DNA from: Enterobacter oligotrophicus | GTDB taxonomy: Bacteria; Pseudomonadota; Gammaproteobacteria; Enterobacterales; Enterobacteriaceae | DNA: 64,000 bases | Assembly (NCBI RefSeq): GCF_009176645.1 | Contig: NZ_AP019007.1 | Span: forward strand, 4,216,001 to 4,280,000 | Reading direction: 5' to 3' | In this document: piece by piece, positions 46,901 to 59,116 of the stretch | How the letters are laid out: every line of letters starts with the position of its first letter | Position numbering within the stretch: the stretch's first letter is position 1 | The notes under the pieces: model-generated | What the model was told of the DNA's origin: nothing | What the model saw: the letters and a program-made list of their open reading frames with translations, nothing else | Databases searched by the model: none | Made by a program: the position numbers and the translations under genes

Positions 46901-46995
46901 GGACTTTCGATATCCAGATCGTACAGGCGCTGCCCATCCACAAGGGCGACACGCAACTCTTCTTGCTGAGTTGCGTTGATTAACATTCTTTTCAT
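43903..46995 (-). CDS. rne: Ribonuclease E
   Basis: 1030 aa (E. coli 1061). Endonuclease central to mRNA decay, rRNA and tRNA processing, and scaffold of the degradosome. N-terminal half: S1 domain around residues 35-125, 5'-sensor and RNase H-like parts, catalytic Asp303 ([10 protein letters not shown]) and Asp346 (IVIDFIDM), and the Zn-link cysteines Cys404 and Cys407 (CPRCSGTGT). C-terminal half: Arg-rich RNA-binding stretches around residues 600-700, acidic Pro/Glu/Val-rich disordered tail, and a C-terminal segment ([19 protein letters not shown]) that should bind PNPase. The shorter length comes from the disordered tail. Confidence 0.97.
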   Translation of the reverse strand: MKRMLINATQQEELRVALVDGQRLYDLDIESPGHEQKKANIYKGKITRIEPSLEAAFVDYGAERHGFLPLKEIAREYFPANYNSHGRPNIKDVLREGQEVIVQIDKEERGNKGAALTTFISLAGSYLVLMPNNPRAGGISRRIEGDDRTELKEALASLELPDGMGLIVRTAGVGKSAEALQWDLSFRLKHWEAIQKAAESRPAPFLIHQESNVIVRAFRDYLRQDIGEILIDNPKVLELARQHIAALGRPDFTSKIKLYTGEIPLFSHYQIESQIESAFQREVRLPSGGSIVIDTTEALTAIDINSARATRGGDIEETAFNTNLEAADEIARQLRLRDLGGLIVIDFIDMTPVRHQRAVENRLREAVRQDRARIQISHISRFGLLEMSRQRLSPSLGESSHHVCPRCSGTGTVRDNESLSLSILRLIEEEALKENTKEVHAIVPVPIASYLLNEKRAAVSAIEARQGGVRCIIVPNDQMETPHYHVLRVRKGEETSTLSYLLPKLHEEEMALPSDEEPAERKLPEQPALATFIMPEAPPETALEKPAAKPAVQKPAPAVAKAQPEQPGLLSRLFGALKKMFAGEEVQPEQPKEAPKEAKPERQQDRRKRQNNRRDRNERRDNRSDNNEGREQREENRRNRREKQQQNVEDREIRQQAAGDEPEKTKQRDEQQPRRERNRRRNDDKRQAQQEVKNLNREEPVEQQEAEQEERTQVMPRRKQRQLSQKVRIGAQQTEETAVVATETTESAPGTQVAKVDLPAVVESNVEQDDNAENRDNAGMPRRSRRSPRHLRVSGQRRRRYRDERYPTQSPMPLAVACASPEMASGKVWLRYPVARPEQIVEEQPVTEEVIAPVAAVEEVVPEAATVVEPQAVEAEAPHAVEVETTHPEVIAAPVDAAPQFIAEEDTVVAEEVAEEVEPATAEEPAEVVIETVAEDVVQEVEIDVEPVRETVEVEAQAPEVKPEPVATAAAPHVATAPMTRAPAPDYVPEAPRHSDWVRPAFHFDGKGAAGGHSATHQATAPATRPQSVE

Positions 46996-47376
46996 CGTAA
47001 CTTACTCATTATTCTTACATTGACGACAAAGCTGCGGGCAAGGTGACGCTTTCCGGGGTATGAACCGATGGCCTCGTGTCTGTTCACGTCGCCAACCTCA
47101 CGGTTGTCGCTCGCTTAAGAGGCGCAGAGTGTCGGTTGCCTGTATTTCATACGGAAACACAGCGCAATTATCAGGGGAATTGCCTGGGAAAACTCTCCAG
47201 AGAACAATCCTTATACCGGGAAGTACTGCAACCCGCAGCCCGCTAACTGCCTGAAAGATCAATACGTCTTACGCCATTGCTGCGTGGATGATCGGTCAGA
47301 CAAAATTGGTCATTCCGTCGATATCCTTACAAAACCCGGATTTAACGCGGAAAACAGCCTCATTATTCCACTGCTC
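46996..47376 (-). promoter_or_regulatory. rne 5' leader (autoregulatory) and p1 promoter region
   Basis: The long untranslated leader through which RNase E tunes its own mRNA in E. coli (about 361 nt). The minus-strand sequence is very similar to E. coli as I recall it, including GACCGATCATCCACGCAGCAA and GGCAGTTAGCGGGCTGCGGG. A -10-like TATAAC lies at 47382-47387, giving a start near 47376. Region 47377-47566 holds the divergent rne and rluC promoters; no gene seen. Confidence 0.65.
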
Positions 47377-47566
47377 GCCGGGTTATAGCAAGATGACTTT
47401 TACCAATTATCACCCGGTTACTCACAGTTTCTTCACTTCAACGCGACGATTGGTTTAATAACCACCAAATCGATTGCGCAAAAGAAGGAGCAGGCCGGAT
47501 AAAAGTAAATATAAGCATAGAAAAATGAGTGGCGCTAATGCCTGACGATATTTAGAATCGCCAACC

Positions 47567-48514
47567 ATGAAAACAGAGACTCCAGCCGTAAAAATGGTTG
47601 CCATCGCGGATGATGAAGCGGGGCAACGCATCGATAACTTTTTGCGCACCCAACTGAAAGGCGTGCCAAAAAGTATGATTTATCGCATCTTGCGTAAGGG
47701 CGAGGTGCGGGTGAACAAAAAACGCGTGAAGCCCGAGTACAAGCTCGAAGCTGGTGATGAAGTGCGTATCCCGCCGGTGCGCGTGGCTGAACGTGAAGAA
47801 GAAGTGGTTTCGCCTAAGCTGCAAAAAGTGGCTGCGCTGAGTGATGTTATCCTTTATGAGGACGACCACATTCTGGTACTGAACAAACCGTCCGGCACAG
47901 CCGTACACGGCGGCAGTGGGCTGAGCTTCGGCGTGATTGAAGGACTGCGCGCGCTGCGCCCGGAAGCCCGTTTCCTGGAGCTGGTGCATCGTCTGGACCG
48001 GGACACCTCCGGCGTGCTGCTGGTGGCGAAAAAACGTTCTGCGCTGCGTTCGCTCCATGAGCAACTGCGTGAAAAAGGGATGCAGAAGGATTATCTGGCG
48101 CTGGTTCGCGGTCAGTGGCAATCCCACGTTAAGGTGGTGCAGGCACCGCTGCTGAAAAATATTTTGCAGAGCGGCGAGCGCATCGTGCGTGTGAATCAGG
48201 AAGGTAAACCGTCTGAGACGCGCTTTAAAGTAGAAGAGCGGTATGAGTTTGCTACGCTGGTGCGCTGTAGCCCGGTGACGGGCCGTACTCACCAGATCCG
48301 CGTGCATACGCAGTTTGCGGGCCATCCCATTGCGTTTGATGACCGCTACGGCGACCGCGAGTTTGATAAGCAGCTGGCGGGGACGGGGCTGTCGCGTCTG
48401 TTCCTACATGCGGCCGCGCTGAAGTTTACCCATCCTAATACCGGTGAAATCATCCGTATTGAAGCGCCGCTGGATGAACAGTTGAAACGCTGTCTTAAGG
48501 TCCTGCGCGGCTGA
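47567..48514 (+). CDS. rluC: 23S rRNA pseudouridine synthase RluC
   Basis: 315 aa. Makes pseudouridines at 955, 2504 and 2580 of 23S rRNA. N-terminal S4 domain (GQRIDNFLRTQLKGVPKSMIYRIL) and RluA-family catalytic domain with Asp144 in HRLDRDTSGV, plus VTGRTHQIRVHTQ. Divergent from rne. A REP pair follows. Confidence 0.96.
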   Translation: MKTETPAVKMVAIADDEAGQRIDNFLRTQLKGVPKSMIYRILRKGEVRVNKKRVKPEYKLEAGDEVRIPPVRVAEREEEVVSPKLQKVAALSDVILYEDDHILVLNKPSGTAVHGGSGLSFGVIEGLRALRPEARFLELVHRLDRDTSGVLLVAKKRSALRSLHEQLREKGMQKDYLALVRGQWQSHVKVVQAPLLKNILQSGERIVRVNQEGKPSETRFKVEERYEFATLVRCSPVTGRTHQIRVHTQFAGHPIAFDDRYGDREFDKQLAGTGLSRLFLHAAALKFTHPNTGEIIRIEAPLDEQLKRCLKVLRG

Positions 48515-48518
48515 TTTT

Positions 48519-48588
48519 GCCCGGCGGCGCTGCGCTTGCACGGGCCTACGGTTTTGTAGGCCGGGTCAGCGCAGCGCCACCCGGCGAA
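48519..48588. repeat. Paired REP elements (BIME) between rluC and yceF
   Basis: Two REPs head to head: GCCCGGCGGCGCTGCGC...GGGCCTAC (48519-48549) and GTAGGCCGGGTCAGCGCAGCG...CCCGGC (48556-48588), separated by GGTTTT. They fill nearly the whole gap between converging genes and end 2 bp from the yceF stop. Confidence 0.85.
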
Positions 48589-48590
48589 GG

Positions 48591-49175
48591 TCACATAGTC
48601 AGCGGATTACACTCTTCTCGCCTTAACATCTGGCACAGCGCAATCAGCGGCAATCCAACCAGCGTATTTGGGTCACGGCCGTCCAGCTTGTCGAACAACG
48701 CAATCCCCAGTCCTTCACTTTTAAAGCTCCCCGCACAGTTCAGCGGACGTTCCCGACGCACGTAGTCGGTAATCTCCTGATCGCTGAGGTGACGAAAGTG
48801 CACGTCGAAGGGTTCACATTCCGTTTGCAGATGGCCTGAGGCGGAGTTGTAGAGCGCAAGACCCGTATAAAAGGTCACGATAGTGCCACGTGCTCGCATC
48901 AACTGCTGGCAGGCGTTCTCTTCGGTATGGGGCTTGCCGGTGATTTCACCGTCCAGCACGCAAACCTGATCGGAGCCTATAATCAAATGAGCGGGATAGC
49001 GGGCGGCAAGCGCCTGTGCCTTCTCTTGTGCGAGACGGGTGACCAGATGACGAGGGGATTCGCCCGGATGCGGCGTTTCATCAATCTCTGGCGCGGCACA
49101 TTCAAACGGAATCCCGAGTTTTTCCAGCAGCATTCGGCGGTAGGGTGATGTGGAAGCAAGAACGAGATTTGGCAT
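48591..49175 (-). CDS. yceF: Maf-family nucleotide pyrophosphatase YceF
   Basis: 194 aa. Hydrolyses non-canonical nucleotides, in E. coli preferring 7-methyl-GTP. Maf motifs are [32 protein letters not shown] and [18 protein letters not shown]. Convergent with rluC and divergent from yceD. Confidence 0.94.
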   Translation of the reverse strand: MPNLVLASTSPYRRMLLEKLGIPFECAAPEIDETPHPGESPRHLVTRLAQEKAQALAARYPAHLIIGSDQVCVLDGEITGKPHTEENACQQLMRARGTIVTFYTGLALYNSASGHLQTECEPFDVHFRHLSDQEITDYVRRERPLNCAGSFKSEGLGIALFDKLDGRDPNTLVGLPLIALCQMLRREECNPLTM

Positions 49176-49277
49176 ATTTTTATCACCAGATATAGCGTAT
49201 CGATGCCAGCCATTTTAAACTACAGGCCGCAATGTGTGCGAATAATTGGCAAAAGGCAGCCCAGGTTGCCTTTTTCT

Positions 49278-49837
<560 letters not shown>

Positions 49838-49841
49838 TTGA

Positions 49842-50027
<186 letters not shown>

Positions 50028-50107
50028 TCACGCGTCAGCGTGATTAGGCTTAGTGAGGAACTCCCCGTGCAAACGGGGAATTTACCGAACCAGGCTGCGA
50101 CGATACC

Positions 50108-51142
50108 TTGACACGTCTAACCCTGGCGTTAGATGTCATGGGGGGAGATTTTGGCCCTTCCGTGACAGTGCCTGCAGCATTGCAGGCACTGGATTCTAAT
50201 TCGCAACTCACACTTCTTTTAGTCGGCAATCCCGACACAATCACGCCATTACTTGCAAAAGCTGACTTCGAACAACGTTCACGTCTGCAGATTATTCCTG
50301 CGCAGTCAGTTATTGCCAGTGATGCGCGCCCCTCGCAGGCTATTCGCAATAGCCGCGGCAGCTCTATGCGCATCGCGCTGGAGCTGGTGAAAGAAGGGCG
50401 AGCGCAGGCTTGCGTCAGTGCGGGGAATACCGGCGCGCTGATGGGGCTGTCGAAATTACTGCTCAGGCCCATTGAGGGTATTGAGCGTCCGGCGCTGGTG
50501 ACGGTATTACCGCATCAACAAAAGGGCAAAACGGTGGTGCTCGATTTGGGTGCTAACGTTGATTGTGATAGTACAATGCTGGCTCAGTTTGCCGTTATGG
50601 GGTCGGTGCTGGCAGAAGAAGTGGTCGGGATCAACTCCCCCCGCGTTGCATTACTGAATATTGGTGAAGAAGAGACGAAAGGCCTGGACAGTATTCGCGA
50701 TGCTGCGGAAATACTCAAACAGGTGCCCTCCATCAACTATATTGGTTATCTCGAAGCTAATGAGTTGCTGACGGGCAAAACGGATGTCCTGGTCTGCGAT
50801 GGCTTCACCGGAAACGTAACGTTGAAGACCATGGAAGGGGTGGTGAGAATGTTTCTTTCTCTGCTGAAATCGCAGGGAGAGGGGAAAAAAAGGTCCTGGT
50901 GGCTGATTTTATTAAAGCGTTGGTTACAAAAAAGCCTGACGCGGCGATTCAGTCACCTCAACCCCGACCAGTATAATGGCGCCTGTCTGTTAGGATTGCG
51001 CGGCATTGTGATTAAGAGTCACGGTGCTGCCAATCAGCGAGCATTTTCCGTCGCGATTGAACAGGCAGTGCAGGCGGTGCAGCGACAAGTCCCTCAGCGG
51101 ATTGCCGCTCGCCTGGAATCTGTATTAGCTAAAAGTGACTGA
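50108..51142 (+). CDS. plsX: Phosphate acyltransferase PlsX
   Basis: 344 aa from a TTG start ([19 protein letters not shown]), as in E. coli. Converts acyl-ACP to acyl phosphate, linking fatty-acid and phospholipid synthesis. Conserved [35 protein letters not shown] and [16 protein letters not shown]. The C-terminal tail after AARLESV is about a dozen residues shorter than the E. coli protein and ends LAKSD. fabH begins 6 bp later. Confidence 0.94.
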   Translation: MTRLTLALDVMGGDFGPSVTVPAALQALDSNSQLTLLLVGNPDTITPLLAKADFEQRSRLQIIPAQSVIASDARPSQAIRNSRGSSMRIALELVKEGRAQACVSAGNTGALMGLSKLLLRPIEGIERPALVTVLPHQQKGKTVVLDLGANVDCDSTMLAQFAVMGSVLAEEVVGINSPRVALLNIGEEETKGLDSIRDAAEILKQVPSINYIGYLEANELLTGKTDVLVCDGFTGNVTLKTMEGVVRMFLSLLKSQGEGKKRSWWLILLKRWLQKSLTRRFSHLNPDQYNGACLLGLRGIVIKSHGAANQRAFSVAIEQAVQAVQRQVPQRIAARLESVLAKSD

Positions 51143-51148
51143 GCGTAC

Positions 51149-52102
51149 ATGTATACGAAGATTATTGGTACCGGCAGCTATCTGCCAAAACAGGTGCGAA
51201 CCAACGCCGATCTGGAAAAAATGGTAGATACGTCTGACGAGTGGATTGTCACGCGCACAGGTATCCGTGAACGTCGTATCGCCGCGCCAGACGAAACGGT
51301 TTCCACCATGGGTTACGAAGCCGCACAGCGCGCGCTTGAGATGGCTGGGATCGATAAAGAAGAGATTGGTTTGATCGTGGTCGCCACGACGTCTGCCACG
51401 CATGCGTTTCCAAGCGCGGCGTGCCAGGTGCAAAACATGCTGGGTATTAAAGGCTGCCCGGCGTTTGACGTTGCCGCTGCCTGCGCAGGTTTTACCTACG
51501 CGCTGAGCATTGCCGATCAGTATGTTAAATCCGGTTCCGTGAAGTATGCACTGGTCATTGGTGCCGACGTGCTGGCACGTACCTGTGATCCAACCGATCG
51601 CGGTACGATCATTATTTTTGGTGATGGCGCGGGTGCGGTACTGCTGGGGCAGTCCGAAGAGCCGGGTATCATCTCCACGCATCTGCATGCTGACGGTCGC
51701 TATGGCGAACTGTTAACGCTGCCGAACGCCGATCGCGTTAATCCGGACAGCTCAATTTACCTGACAATGGCAGGTAACGAAGTGTTCAAAGTGGCCGTGA
51801 CCGAGCTGGCGCACATCGTTGACGAAACGCTGGAAGCGAATAACCTTGAACGCACCGCGCTCGACTGGCTGGTGCCGCATCAGGCGAACCTGCGCATCAT
51901 CAGCGCGACGGCTAAAAAACTGGGCATGTCAATGGACAACGTTGTTGTGACCCTCGATCGTCACGGCAACACCTCTGCGGCGTCTGTACCGTGCGCATTT
52001 GATGAAGCGGTACGCGATGGACGAATCAAACGGGGCCAACTGGTCTTGCTTGAAGCCTTCGGTGGTGGTTTCACCTGGGGTTCCGCGCTGGTTCGTTTCT
52101 AG
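51149..52102 (+). CDS. fabH: Beta-ketoacyl-ACP synthase III FabH
   Basis: 317 aa. Condenses acetyl-CoA with malonyl-ACP to start fatty-acid synthesis. The catalytic triad is Cys112 ([12 protein letters not shown]), His244 (VPHQANLRI) and Asn274 (RHGNTSAAS). Ends with [15 protein letters not shown]. Confidence 0.97.
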   Translation: MYTKIIGTGSYLPKQVRTNADLEKMVDTSDEWIVTRTGIRERRIAAPDETVSTMGYEAAQRALEMAGIDKEEIGLIVVATTSATHAFPSAACQVQNMLGIKGCPAFDVAAACAGFTYALSIADQYVKSGSVKYALVIGADVLARTCDPTDRGTIIIFGDGAGAVLLGQSEEPGIISTHLHADGRYGELLTLPNADRVNPDSSIYLTMAGNEVFKVAVTELAHIVDETLEANNLERTALDWLVPHQANLRIISATAKKLGMSMDNVVVTLDRHGNTSAASVPCAFDEAVRDGRIKRGQLVLLEAFGGGFTWGSALVRF

Positions 52103-52117
52103 TATAAGGACTAAAAG

Positions 52118-53047
52118 ATGACGCAATTTGCTTTTGTGTTTCCCGGTCAGGGATCTCAAACCGTTGGGATGTTGTCTGAAATGGCAGCAAATTATCCGGT
52201 AATCGAAGAGACTTTCCGTGAAGCGTCCGACGCGCTGGGTTATGATCTGTGGGCGTTGGCTCAGCAGGGCCCGGCCGAAGAGCTGAACAAAACCTGGCAG
52301 ACTCAGCCAGCGTTGCTGACCGCCTCCGTTGCGCTGTGGCGTGTCTGGCAGCAGCAGGGCGGCAAAGCGCCAGCGTTGCTCGCGGGCCATAGTCTGGGTG
52401 AATACTCTGCGCTGGTATGTGCAGGCGTGATCGCGTTTGCGGACGCGGTACGTCTGGTTGAGCTGCGCGGTAAATTCATGCAGGAAGCGGTGCCGGAAGG
52501 AACGGGTGGTATGTCTGCCATTATCGGCCTTGATGATGCCGCTATTGCAAAAGCGTGTGAAGAATCCGCCGAAGGTCAGGTCGTCTCTCCGGTGAACTTC
52601 AACTCGCCAGGCCAGGTGGTTATCGCCGGTCACAAAGAAGCGGTTGAACGTGCGGGGGCTGCCTGTAAAGCCGCGGGTGCGAAACGTGCTCTGCCGCTGC
52701 CAGTGAGCGTACCTTCGCACTGTGCGCTGATGAAGCCCGCTGCTGATAAACTGGCGGTTGAACTGGAAAAAATCACCTTCAACGCACCGACGATTTCCGT
52801 TGTGAATAACGTCGATGTGAAATGCGAAACTGCGCCAGAGGCTATCCGTAATGCACTGGTTCGCCAGCTCTACAGCCCGGTACAGTGGACCAAAACCGTT
52901 GAGTTTATGGCCTCACAGGGCGTTGAGCATCTGTATGAAGTCGGCCCTGGTAAGGTCCTCACCGGTCTGACAAAACGTATTGTTGACACCCTGACGGCTT
53001 CGGCAATTAACGAGCCGGAAGCACTGTCAGCGGCACTCTCGCAATAA
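52118..53047 (+). CDS. fabD: Malonyl-CoA:ACP transacylase FabD
   Basis: 309 aa. Transfers malonyl from CoA to ACP. Nucleophile Ser92 in GHSLGEYSAL, His201 in VPSHCALMKP, and N-terminal FVFPGQGSQTVGML. Confidence 0.97.
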   Translation: MTQFAFVFPGQGSQTVGMLSEMAANYPVIEETFREASDALGYDLWALAQQGPAEELNKTWQTQPALLTASVALWRVWQQQGGKAPALLAGHSLGEYSALVCAGVIAFADAVRLVELRGKFMQEAVPEGTGGMSAIIGLDDAAIAKACEESAEGQVVSPVNFNSPGQVVIAGHKEAVERAGAACKAAGAKRALPLPVSVPSHCALMKPAADKLAVELEKITFNAPTISVVNNVDVKCETAPEAIRNALVRQLYSPVQWTKTVEFMASQGVEHLYEVGPGKVLTGLTKRIVDTLTASAINEPEALSAALSQ

Positions 53048-53059
53048 AAGAGGAATACC

Positions 53060-53794
53060 ATGAGTTTTGAAGGAAAAATCGCACTGGTCACCGGCGCAAG
53101 CCGTGGTATCGGGCGTGCAATTGCTGAAACACTGGTTGCGCGCGGCGCGAAAGTGATCGGTACTGCAACCAGCGAGAAGGGCGCTCAGGCCATCAGCGAG
53201 TATCTGGGTGCGAACGGCAAAGGTCTGGTACTGAATGTGACCGAACCTGCATCTATCGAATCTGTTCTGGAAAATATTCGCGCAGAGTTTGGCGAAGTGG
53301 ATATTCTGGTCAATAATGCCGGGATCACTCGCGACAACCTGCTGATGCGAATGAAAGATGATGAGTGGAACGATATTATCGAAACCAACCTGTCATCTGT
53401 ATTCCGTCTGTCAAAAGCGGTAATGCGCGCTATGATGAAGAAGCGTCATGGTCGCATTATCACTGTTGGTTCTGTGGTTGGTACCATGGGAAATGCTGGT
53501 CAGGCTAACTACGCTGCGGCGAAAGCAGGTCTGATTGGTTTCAGTAAATCGCTGGCGCGTGAAGTCGCGTCCCGCGGGATTACTGTAAACGTTGTTGCTC
53601 CGGGCTTTATTGAAACGGACATGACGCGTGCGCTGACTGAAGATCAGCGTGCGGGTACGCTGGCGGCAGTTCCGGCGGGTCGTCTTGGTGACCCTAAAGA
53701 AATCGCCAGCGCGGTTGCATTTTTAGCCTCTGACGAAGCGGGTTACATCACTGGTGAGACCCTCCACGTCAACGGCGGGATGTACATGGTTTAA
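53060..53794 (+). CDS. fabG: 3-oxoacyl-ACP reductase FabG
   Basis: 244 aa short-chain dehydrogenase. NADPH motif TGASRGIGRAIA, catalytic Ser138, Tyr151 and Lys155 (YAAAK), NNAGITRDNLLMRM. Essential reducing step of fatty-acid elongation. AGAGGAA ribosome-binding site 12 bp after fabD. Confidence 0.97.
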   Translation: MSFEGKIALVTGASRGIGRAIAETLVARGAKVIGTATSEKGAQAISEYLGANGKGLVLNVTEPASIESVLENIRAEFGEVDILVNNAGITRDNLLMRMKDDEWNDIIETNLSSVFRLSKAVMRAMMKKRHGRIITVGSVVGTMGNAGQANYAAAKAGLIGFSKSLAREVASRGITVNVVAPGFIETDMTRALTEDQRAGTLAAVPAGRLGDPKEIASAVAFLASDEAGYITGETLHVNGGMYMV

Positions 53795-53872
53795 CCACGA
53801 TGAAAAATATTTGCGTTATTGTAGGGGTTGGCCTCAAAATAACGTAAAATCGTGGTAAGACCTGCCGGGATT

Positions 53873-53901
53873 TAGTTGCAAATTTTTCAACATTTTATAC
53901 A
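53873..53901 (+). promoter_or_regulatory. acpP promoter
   Basis: TAGTTG-N17-TATACA in the fabG-acpP gap. Matches the E. coli arrangement in which acpP has its own strong promoter. The 5' leader is about 40 nt and includes TCGCGAAAGCGA, a short hairpin. Confidence 0.65.
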
Positions 53902-53948
53902 CTACGAAAACCATCGCGAAAGCGAGTTTTGATAGGAAATTTAAGAGT

Positions 53949-54185
53949 ATGAGCACTATCGAAGAACGCGTTAAGAAAATTATCGGCGAACAGCTGGGCG
54001 TTAAGCAGGAAGAAGTTGTGAACTCCGCTTCCTTCGTTGAAGACCTGGGCGCAGATTCTCTTGACACCGTTGAGCTGGTAATGGCTCTGGAAGAAGAGTT
54101 TGATACTGAGATTCCGGACGAAGAAGCTGAGAAAATCACCACCGTTCAGGCTGCCATTGATTACATCAACGGTCACCAGGCGTAA
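53949..54185 (+). CDS. acpP: Acyl carrier protein
   Basis: 78 aa, acidic four-helix carrier. The phosphopantetheine serine is Ser37 in [18 protein letters not shown]. Sequence is essentially that of E. coli except at a few residues (for example near the C-terminus). Own promoter upstream and terminator downstream, consistent with very high expression. Confidence 0.98.
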   Translation: MSTIEERVKKIIGEQLGVKQEEVVNSASFVEDLGADSLDTVELVMALEEEFDTEIPDEEAEKITTVQAAIDYINGHQA

Positions 54186-54197
54186 GTGAACATCTCC

Positions 54198-55518
<1,321 letters not shown>

Positions 55519-55540
55519 GCCTGACTGCACGATAGCGATT

Positions 55541-55570
55541 AAAAAAGGTCCGCATGTCGGGCCTTTTTTA
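55541..55570 (+). terminator. Terminator after fabF
   Basis: AAAAGGTCCG-CATGT-CGGGCCTTTTTTA, one G-T wobble in the stem. Confidence 0.8.
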
Positions 55571-55639
55571 TTAAGCGTAATCCCCTTGTCCGGTCAAAGA
55601 CATCCTGCCAGACTGAACCCCCACGCATCGGGAGACATC

Positions 55640-56449
55640 ATGTTTTTAATCAATGGCCTTGAGCACGATTTTCTGCCTGCAAGCGACAGGGCGATTCAGT
55701 TTGGCGATGGCTGCTTCACAACGGCCCGCATCCTCAACGGAGAGGTATGCCTGCCAGATGCCCATATCCTGCGTCTGCAACATACCTGCGAAAAATTGCT
55801 GATCCCCTTCATTCAGTGGGAGACGCTTCAGCGTGAAATGCGCCAGCTTGCGTCAACTAAAGTCAGCGGTGTGTTAAAAGTGATTATCAGTCGCGGGAGC
55901 GGTGGCCGGGGCTACAGCAGTGCCAGTTGCCAACATCCGACGAGAATTCTCTCTGTTTCTGATTACCCGGCCCACTATGCCCGCTGGCGACATGATGGCA
56001 TTACGCTGGCGTTAAGCCCGGTACGCCTGGGAAGAAATCCGATGCTTGCAGGATTAAAACACCTCAACCGGCTTGAACAGGTGCTTATTCGTACTCATCT
56101 TGAGCAGACGGACGCTGACGAGGCACTGGTCCTTGACAGCGAAGGGTTCATTACGGAATGCTGTGCGGCTAATTTACTCTGGCGTAAAGGACATGATGTC
56201 TTCACGCCTTCGCTGAAACAGGCCGGTGTAAACGGCATTATGCGTCAATTTTGTTTGCAACAGCTGGCACACTCTGGCTTTCACGTTGTCGAAGTGAGCG
56301 CAAGGGAAGAGGCGCTCCTGTCAGCGGATGAAGTTGTTATTTGCAATGCGCTGATGCCCGTGGTGCCCGTTCGCGCTTATGATCGCCTGTGCTGGTCATC
56401 CCGCGAACTGTTTCAGTTTTTAGCCCCGTTATGTGAGCAAACCAGATAG
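55640..56449 (+). CDS. pabC: Aminodeoxychorismate lyase PabC
   Basis: 269 aa, PLP fold type IV. Releases pyruvate from 4-amino-4-deoxychorismate to give p-aminobenzoate for folate. Conserved [17 protein letters not shown]; the PLP lysine is in [29 protein letters not shown]. Start at 55640 with GGGAG upstream; the earlier ATG at 55586 lies in unconserved sequence. mltG follows 2 bp later. Confidence 0.94.
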   Translation: MFLINGLEHDFLPASDRAIQFGDGCFTTARILNGEVCLPDAHILRLQHTCEKLLIPFIQWETLQREMRQLASTKVSGVLKVIISRGSGGRGYSSASCQHPTRILSVSDYPAHYARWRHDGITLALSPVRLGRNPMLAGLKHLNRLEQVLIRTHLEQTDADEALVLDSEGFITECCAANLLWRKGHDVFTPSLKQAGVNGIMRQFCLQQLAHSGFHVVEVSAREEALLSADEVVICNALMPVVPVRAYDRLCWSSRELFQFLAPLCEQTR

Positions 56450-56451
56450 TC

Positions 56452-57474
56452 ATGAAGAAAATGTTGCGCTTTGTCCTCCTCCTTATTGTTGTGCTGGGTA
56501 TCGCTGGCGGAGCGGGAGTGTGGAAGGTTCGCCAACTGGCGGACAGTAAGATCCTGATTAAAGACGAGACGATTTTTACCCTTAAAGCAGGCACCGGGCG
56601 TCAGGCGCTTGGCGAACAGCTTTATGGTGACAAGATTATTAACCGCCCGCGGGTATTCCAATGGTTGCTGCGTATTGAGCCTGATTTGTCGCACTTTAAG
56701 GCCGGAACCTATCGCTTTACGCCTGGCATGACCGTCAGAGAAATGCTGCAACTGCTGGAGAGCGGTAAAGAGGCTCAGTTCCCGCTGCGTTTTGTTGAAG
56801 GTATGCGCCTGAGCGATTACCTCAAACAGTTGCGTGATGCGCCTTATATCAAACACACGCTAAAAGATGATCGCTACGAGACGGTGGCCGAGGTACTGAA
56901 ATTTGAACATCCTGAGTGGGTGGAGGGCTGGTTCTGGCCTGATACCTGGATGTACACGGCAGGCACCACGGATGTGGCGATTCTCAAGCGTGCGCATAAA
57001 AAAATGGTCGCAGCGGTAGCGTCAGCGTGGGAAGGTCGGGCAGATGGCTTGCCGTATAAAGATCAAAACCAGTTTGTCACGATGGCCTCCATCATCGAAA
57101 AAGAGACGGCGGTTGCCGCCGAGCGTGACCAGGTTGCCTCCGTGTTTATCAACCGCCTGCGCATTGGCATGCGTCTGCAAACCGACCCAACGGTGATCTA
57201 CGGGATGGGCGAGCGTTATAGCGGCAAAATTTCCAGAAAAGATCTGGAGACGCCAACGGCGTATAATACCTACGTGATTAACGGCCTGCCGCCAGGTCCG
57301 ATTGCGACGCCAGGTGAAGCCTCATTGCGAGCCGCTGCACACCCGGCAAAAACACCGTATCTCTATTTTGTGGCTGACGGAAAAGGGGGGCATACCTTTA
57401 ACACCAACCTTGCCAGCCATAATCGTTCTGTTCAGGACTATCTGAAGGCACTTAAGGAAAAAAATGCGCAGTAA
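56452..57474 (+). CDS. mltG: Endolytic murein transglycosylase MltG
   Basis: 340 aa inner-membrane protein with one N-terminal helix ([18 protein letters not shown]), a LysM-like region and the YceG catalytic domain with Glu218 in [10 protein letters not shown]. Thought to terminate nascent glycan chains. Overlaps the tmk start by 11 nt. Confidence 0.95.
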   Translation: MKKMLRFVLLLIVVLGIAGGAGVWKVRQLADSKILIKDETIFTLKAGTGRQALGEQLYGDKIINRPRVFQWLLRIEPDLSHFKAGTYRFTPGMTVREMLQLLESGKEAQFPLRFVEGMRLSDYLKQLRDAPYIKHTLKDDRYETVAEVLKFEHPEWVEGWFWPDTWMYTAGTTDVAILKRAHKKMVAAVASAWEGRADGLPYKDQNQFVTMASIIEKETAVAAERDQVASVFINRLRIGMRLQTDPTVIYGMGERYSGKISRKDLETPTAYNTYVINGLPPGPIATPGEASLRAAAHPAKTPYLYFVADGKGGHTFNTNLASHNRSVQDYLKALKEKNAQ

Positions 57475-58105
57475 ATACATTGTCATTGAGGGACTCGAAG
57501 GGGCGGGTAAAACCACGGCCCGCAATGTGGTGGTTGATACGCTGAAATCGCTGGGTGTCGCGGAGATGGTTTTCACCCGAGAGCCGGGTGGCACGCAGCT
57601 GGCTGAAAAACTGCGCAGCCTGGTGCTGGATATCAAATCCGTTGGCGACGAGGTGATTACTGACAAAGCCGAGGTGCTGATGTTCTACGCGGCGCGTGTA
57701 CAACTGGTGGAGACGGTCATCAAGCCTGCGCTGGCGGAAGGCAAATGGGTGATTGGCGACCGTCACGACCTGTCGACGCAGGCGTATCAGGGCGGTGGTC
57801 GTGGTATTGACCAGACGATGCTCGCGACATTGCGCGACGCAGTGCTGGGCGATTTCCGTCCAGACCTGACGCTTTATCTCGACGTGACGCCGGAAGTGGG
57901 GTTGAAGCGCGCCCGCGCGCGCGGAGAGCTGGACCGCATCGAGCAGGAATCCTTCGATTTCTTTAATCGCACCCGCGCGCGCTATCTTGAACTGGCGGGA
58001 CAGGATCGTTCGATTCGCACCATTGATGCGACGCAATCTCTGGACGATGTTACGCGTGACATTCAGGCAACGGTCACACAGTGGTTACAGGAGCAGCAGG
58101 CATGA
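57464..58105 (+). CDS. tmk: Thymidylate kinase
   Basis: 213 aa. P-loop [10 protein letters not shown] at residues 9-18, DR(H/Y) type motif [19 protein letters not shown] including the LID region of the E. coli class. Phosphorylates dTMP to dTDP. Overlaps mltG upstream and holB downstream (ATGA), so the three are tightly coupled. Confidence 0.96.
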   Translation: MRSKYIVIEGLEGAGKTTARNVVVDTLKSLGVAEMVFTREPGGTQLAEKLRSLVLDIKSVGDEVITDKAEVLMFYAARVQLVETVIKPALAEGKWVIGDRHDLSTQAYQGGGRGIDQTMLATLRDAVLGDFRPDLTLYLDVTPEVGLKRARARGELDRIEQESFDFFNRTRARYLELAGQDRSIRTIDATQSLDDVTRDIQATVTQWLQEQQA

Positions 58106-59106
58106 AATGGTATCCATGGTTGCGCCCGCACTTTGAACAGCTGATCAACAGCTATCAGGCGGGGCGGGGGCATCATGCGTTACTGATTCAGGCATTGCCG
58201 GGAATGGGCGATGAGGCGTTGATCTACGCCATCACCCGTTTTTTGATGTGCCAGCAGCCGGAAGGGCACAAAAGCTGTGGCAAATGCCGCGGCTGCCAGC
58301 TGATGCAGGCGGGCACGCATCCGGACTATTACACGCTGGAGCCTGAGAAAGGCAAAAGTACGCTCGGCATTGATGCGGTGCGTGAGGTCAGTGAAAAACT
58401 GTACGAGCACGCGCGTCTGGGCGGCGCAAAAGTGGTCTGGCTGAAAGATGCCGCACTGCTGACAGAAGCAGCAGCTAATGCACTGTTGAAAACGCTTGAA
58501 GAACCGCCGGAAAAAACCTGGTTCTTCCTGTCATGCCGCGAACCGGGAAGATTACTGGCTACATTGCGCAGCCGTTGCCGGCTTCACCACCTTGCTGTAC
58601 CCCAGGAAGCATGGGCGCTGGCCTGGCTTGAACGAGAAGTGACAATGTCACAAGATGCGGTGTTGACCGCTCTGCGCTTGTGCAGCGGCGCACCTGCAGC
58701 AGCGCTGGCATTGCTGCAACCTGACATCTGGGCACAGCGCGAGACGATCTGTCGCGCGGTTGAATCGGCCCTGGACAGCCGTGACTGGCTGAGTTTACTG
58801 CCTGCGCTGAACAGCGATCAGGCGGCCGAACGCTTACACTGGCTGGCGGCCTTACTTCTGGATGCGCTTAAACTCCAGCAAGGAGCGACGCTACTGACAA
58901 ACCTCGACGTCTGGCCTTTGCTGAATACCCTGGCAAATCGCCTGTCGGGAACGGCTTTGCGCGCTATCCTTCATGATGTCTGCCACAGTCGCGAACAACT
59001 TTTGACAGTGGTCGGTCTTAATCGCGAGCTTTTACTGACCGATCGGTTACTGCGTATTGAACATTACCTGCAACCAGGCGTGATACCGCCTGTTTCCCAT
59101 CTCTGA
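58102..59106 (+). CDS. holB: DNA polymerase III delta prime subunit HolB
   Basis: 334 aa clamp-loader subunit. Zinc-module cysteines in [15 protein letters not shown]+-like fold with degenerate ATP site, SRC motif ([10 protein letters not shown]) acting as arginine finger in trans. Start at 58102 overlaps the tmk stop; the upstream ATG at 58081 lies inside tmk and is not conserved. Confidence 0.95.
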   Translation: MKWYPWLRPHFEQLINSYQAGRGHHALLIQALPGMGDEALIYAITRFLMCQQPEGHKSCGKCRGCQLMQAGTHPDYYTLEPEKGKSTLGIDAVREVSEKLYEHARLGGAKVVWLKDAALLTEAAANALLKTLEEPPEKTWFFLSCREPGRLLATLRSRCRLHHLAVPQEAWALAWLEREVTMSQDAVLTALRLCSGAPAAALALLQPDIWAQRETICRAVESALDSRDWLSLLPALNSDQAAERLHWLAALLLDALKLQQGATLLTNLDVWPLLNTLANRLSGTALRAILHDVCHSREQLLTVVGLNRELLLTDRLLRIEHYLQPGVIPPVSHL

Positions 59107-59116
59107 GAGAGACATT

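Noticed and set aside
45862..46983. 373-codon plus-strand ORF
   Set aside because: Antisense to the conserved catalytic half of rne.
48519..48588. Inverted repeats considered as an insertion-sequence end
   Set aside because: No transposase or target duplication; the sequence is a REP pair like the one at 2249.
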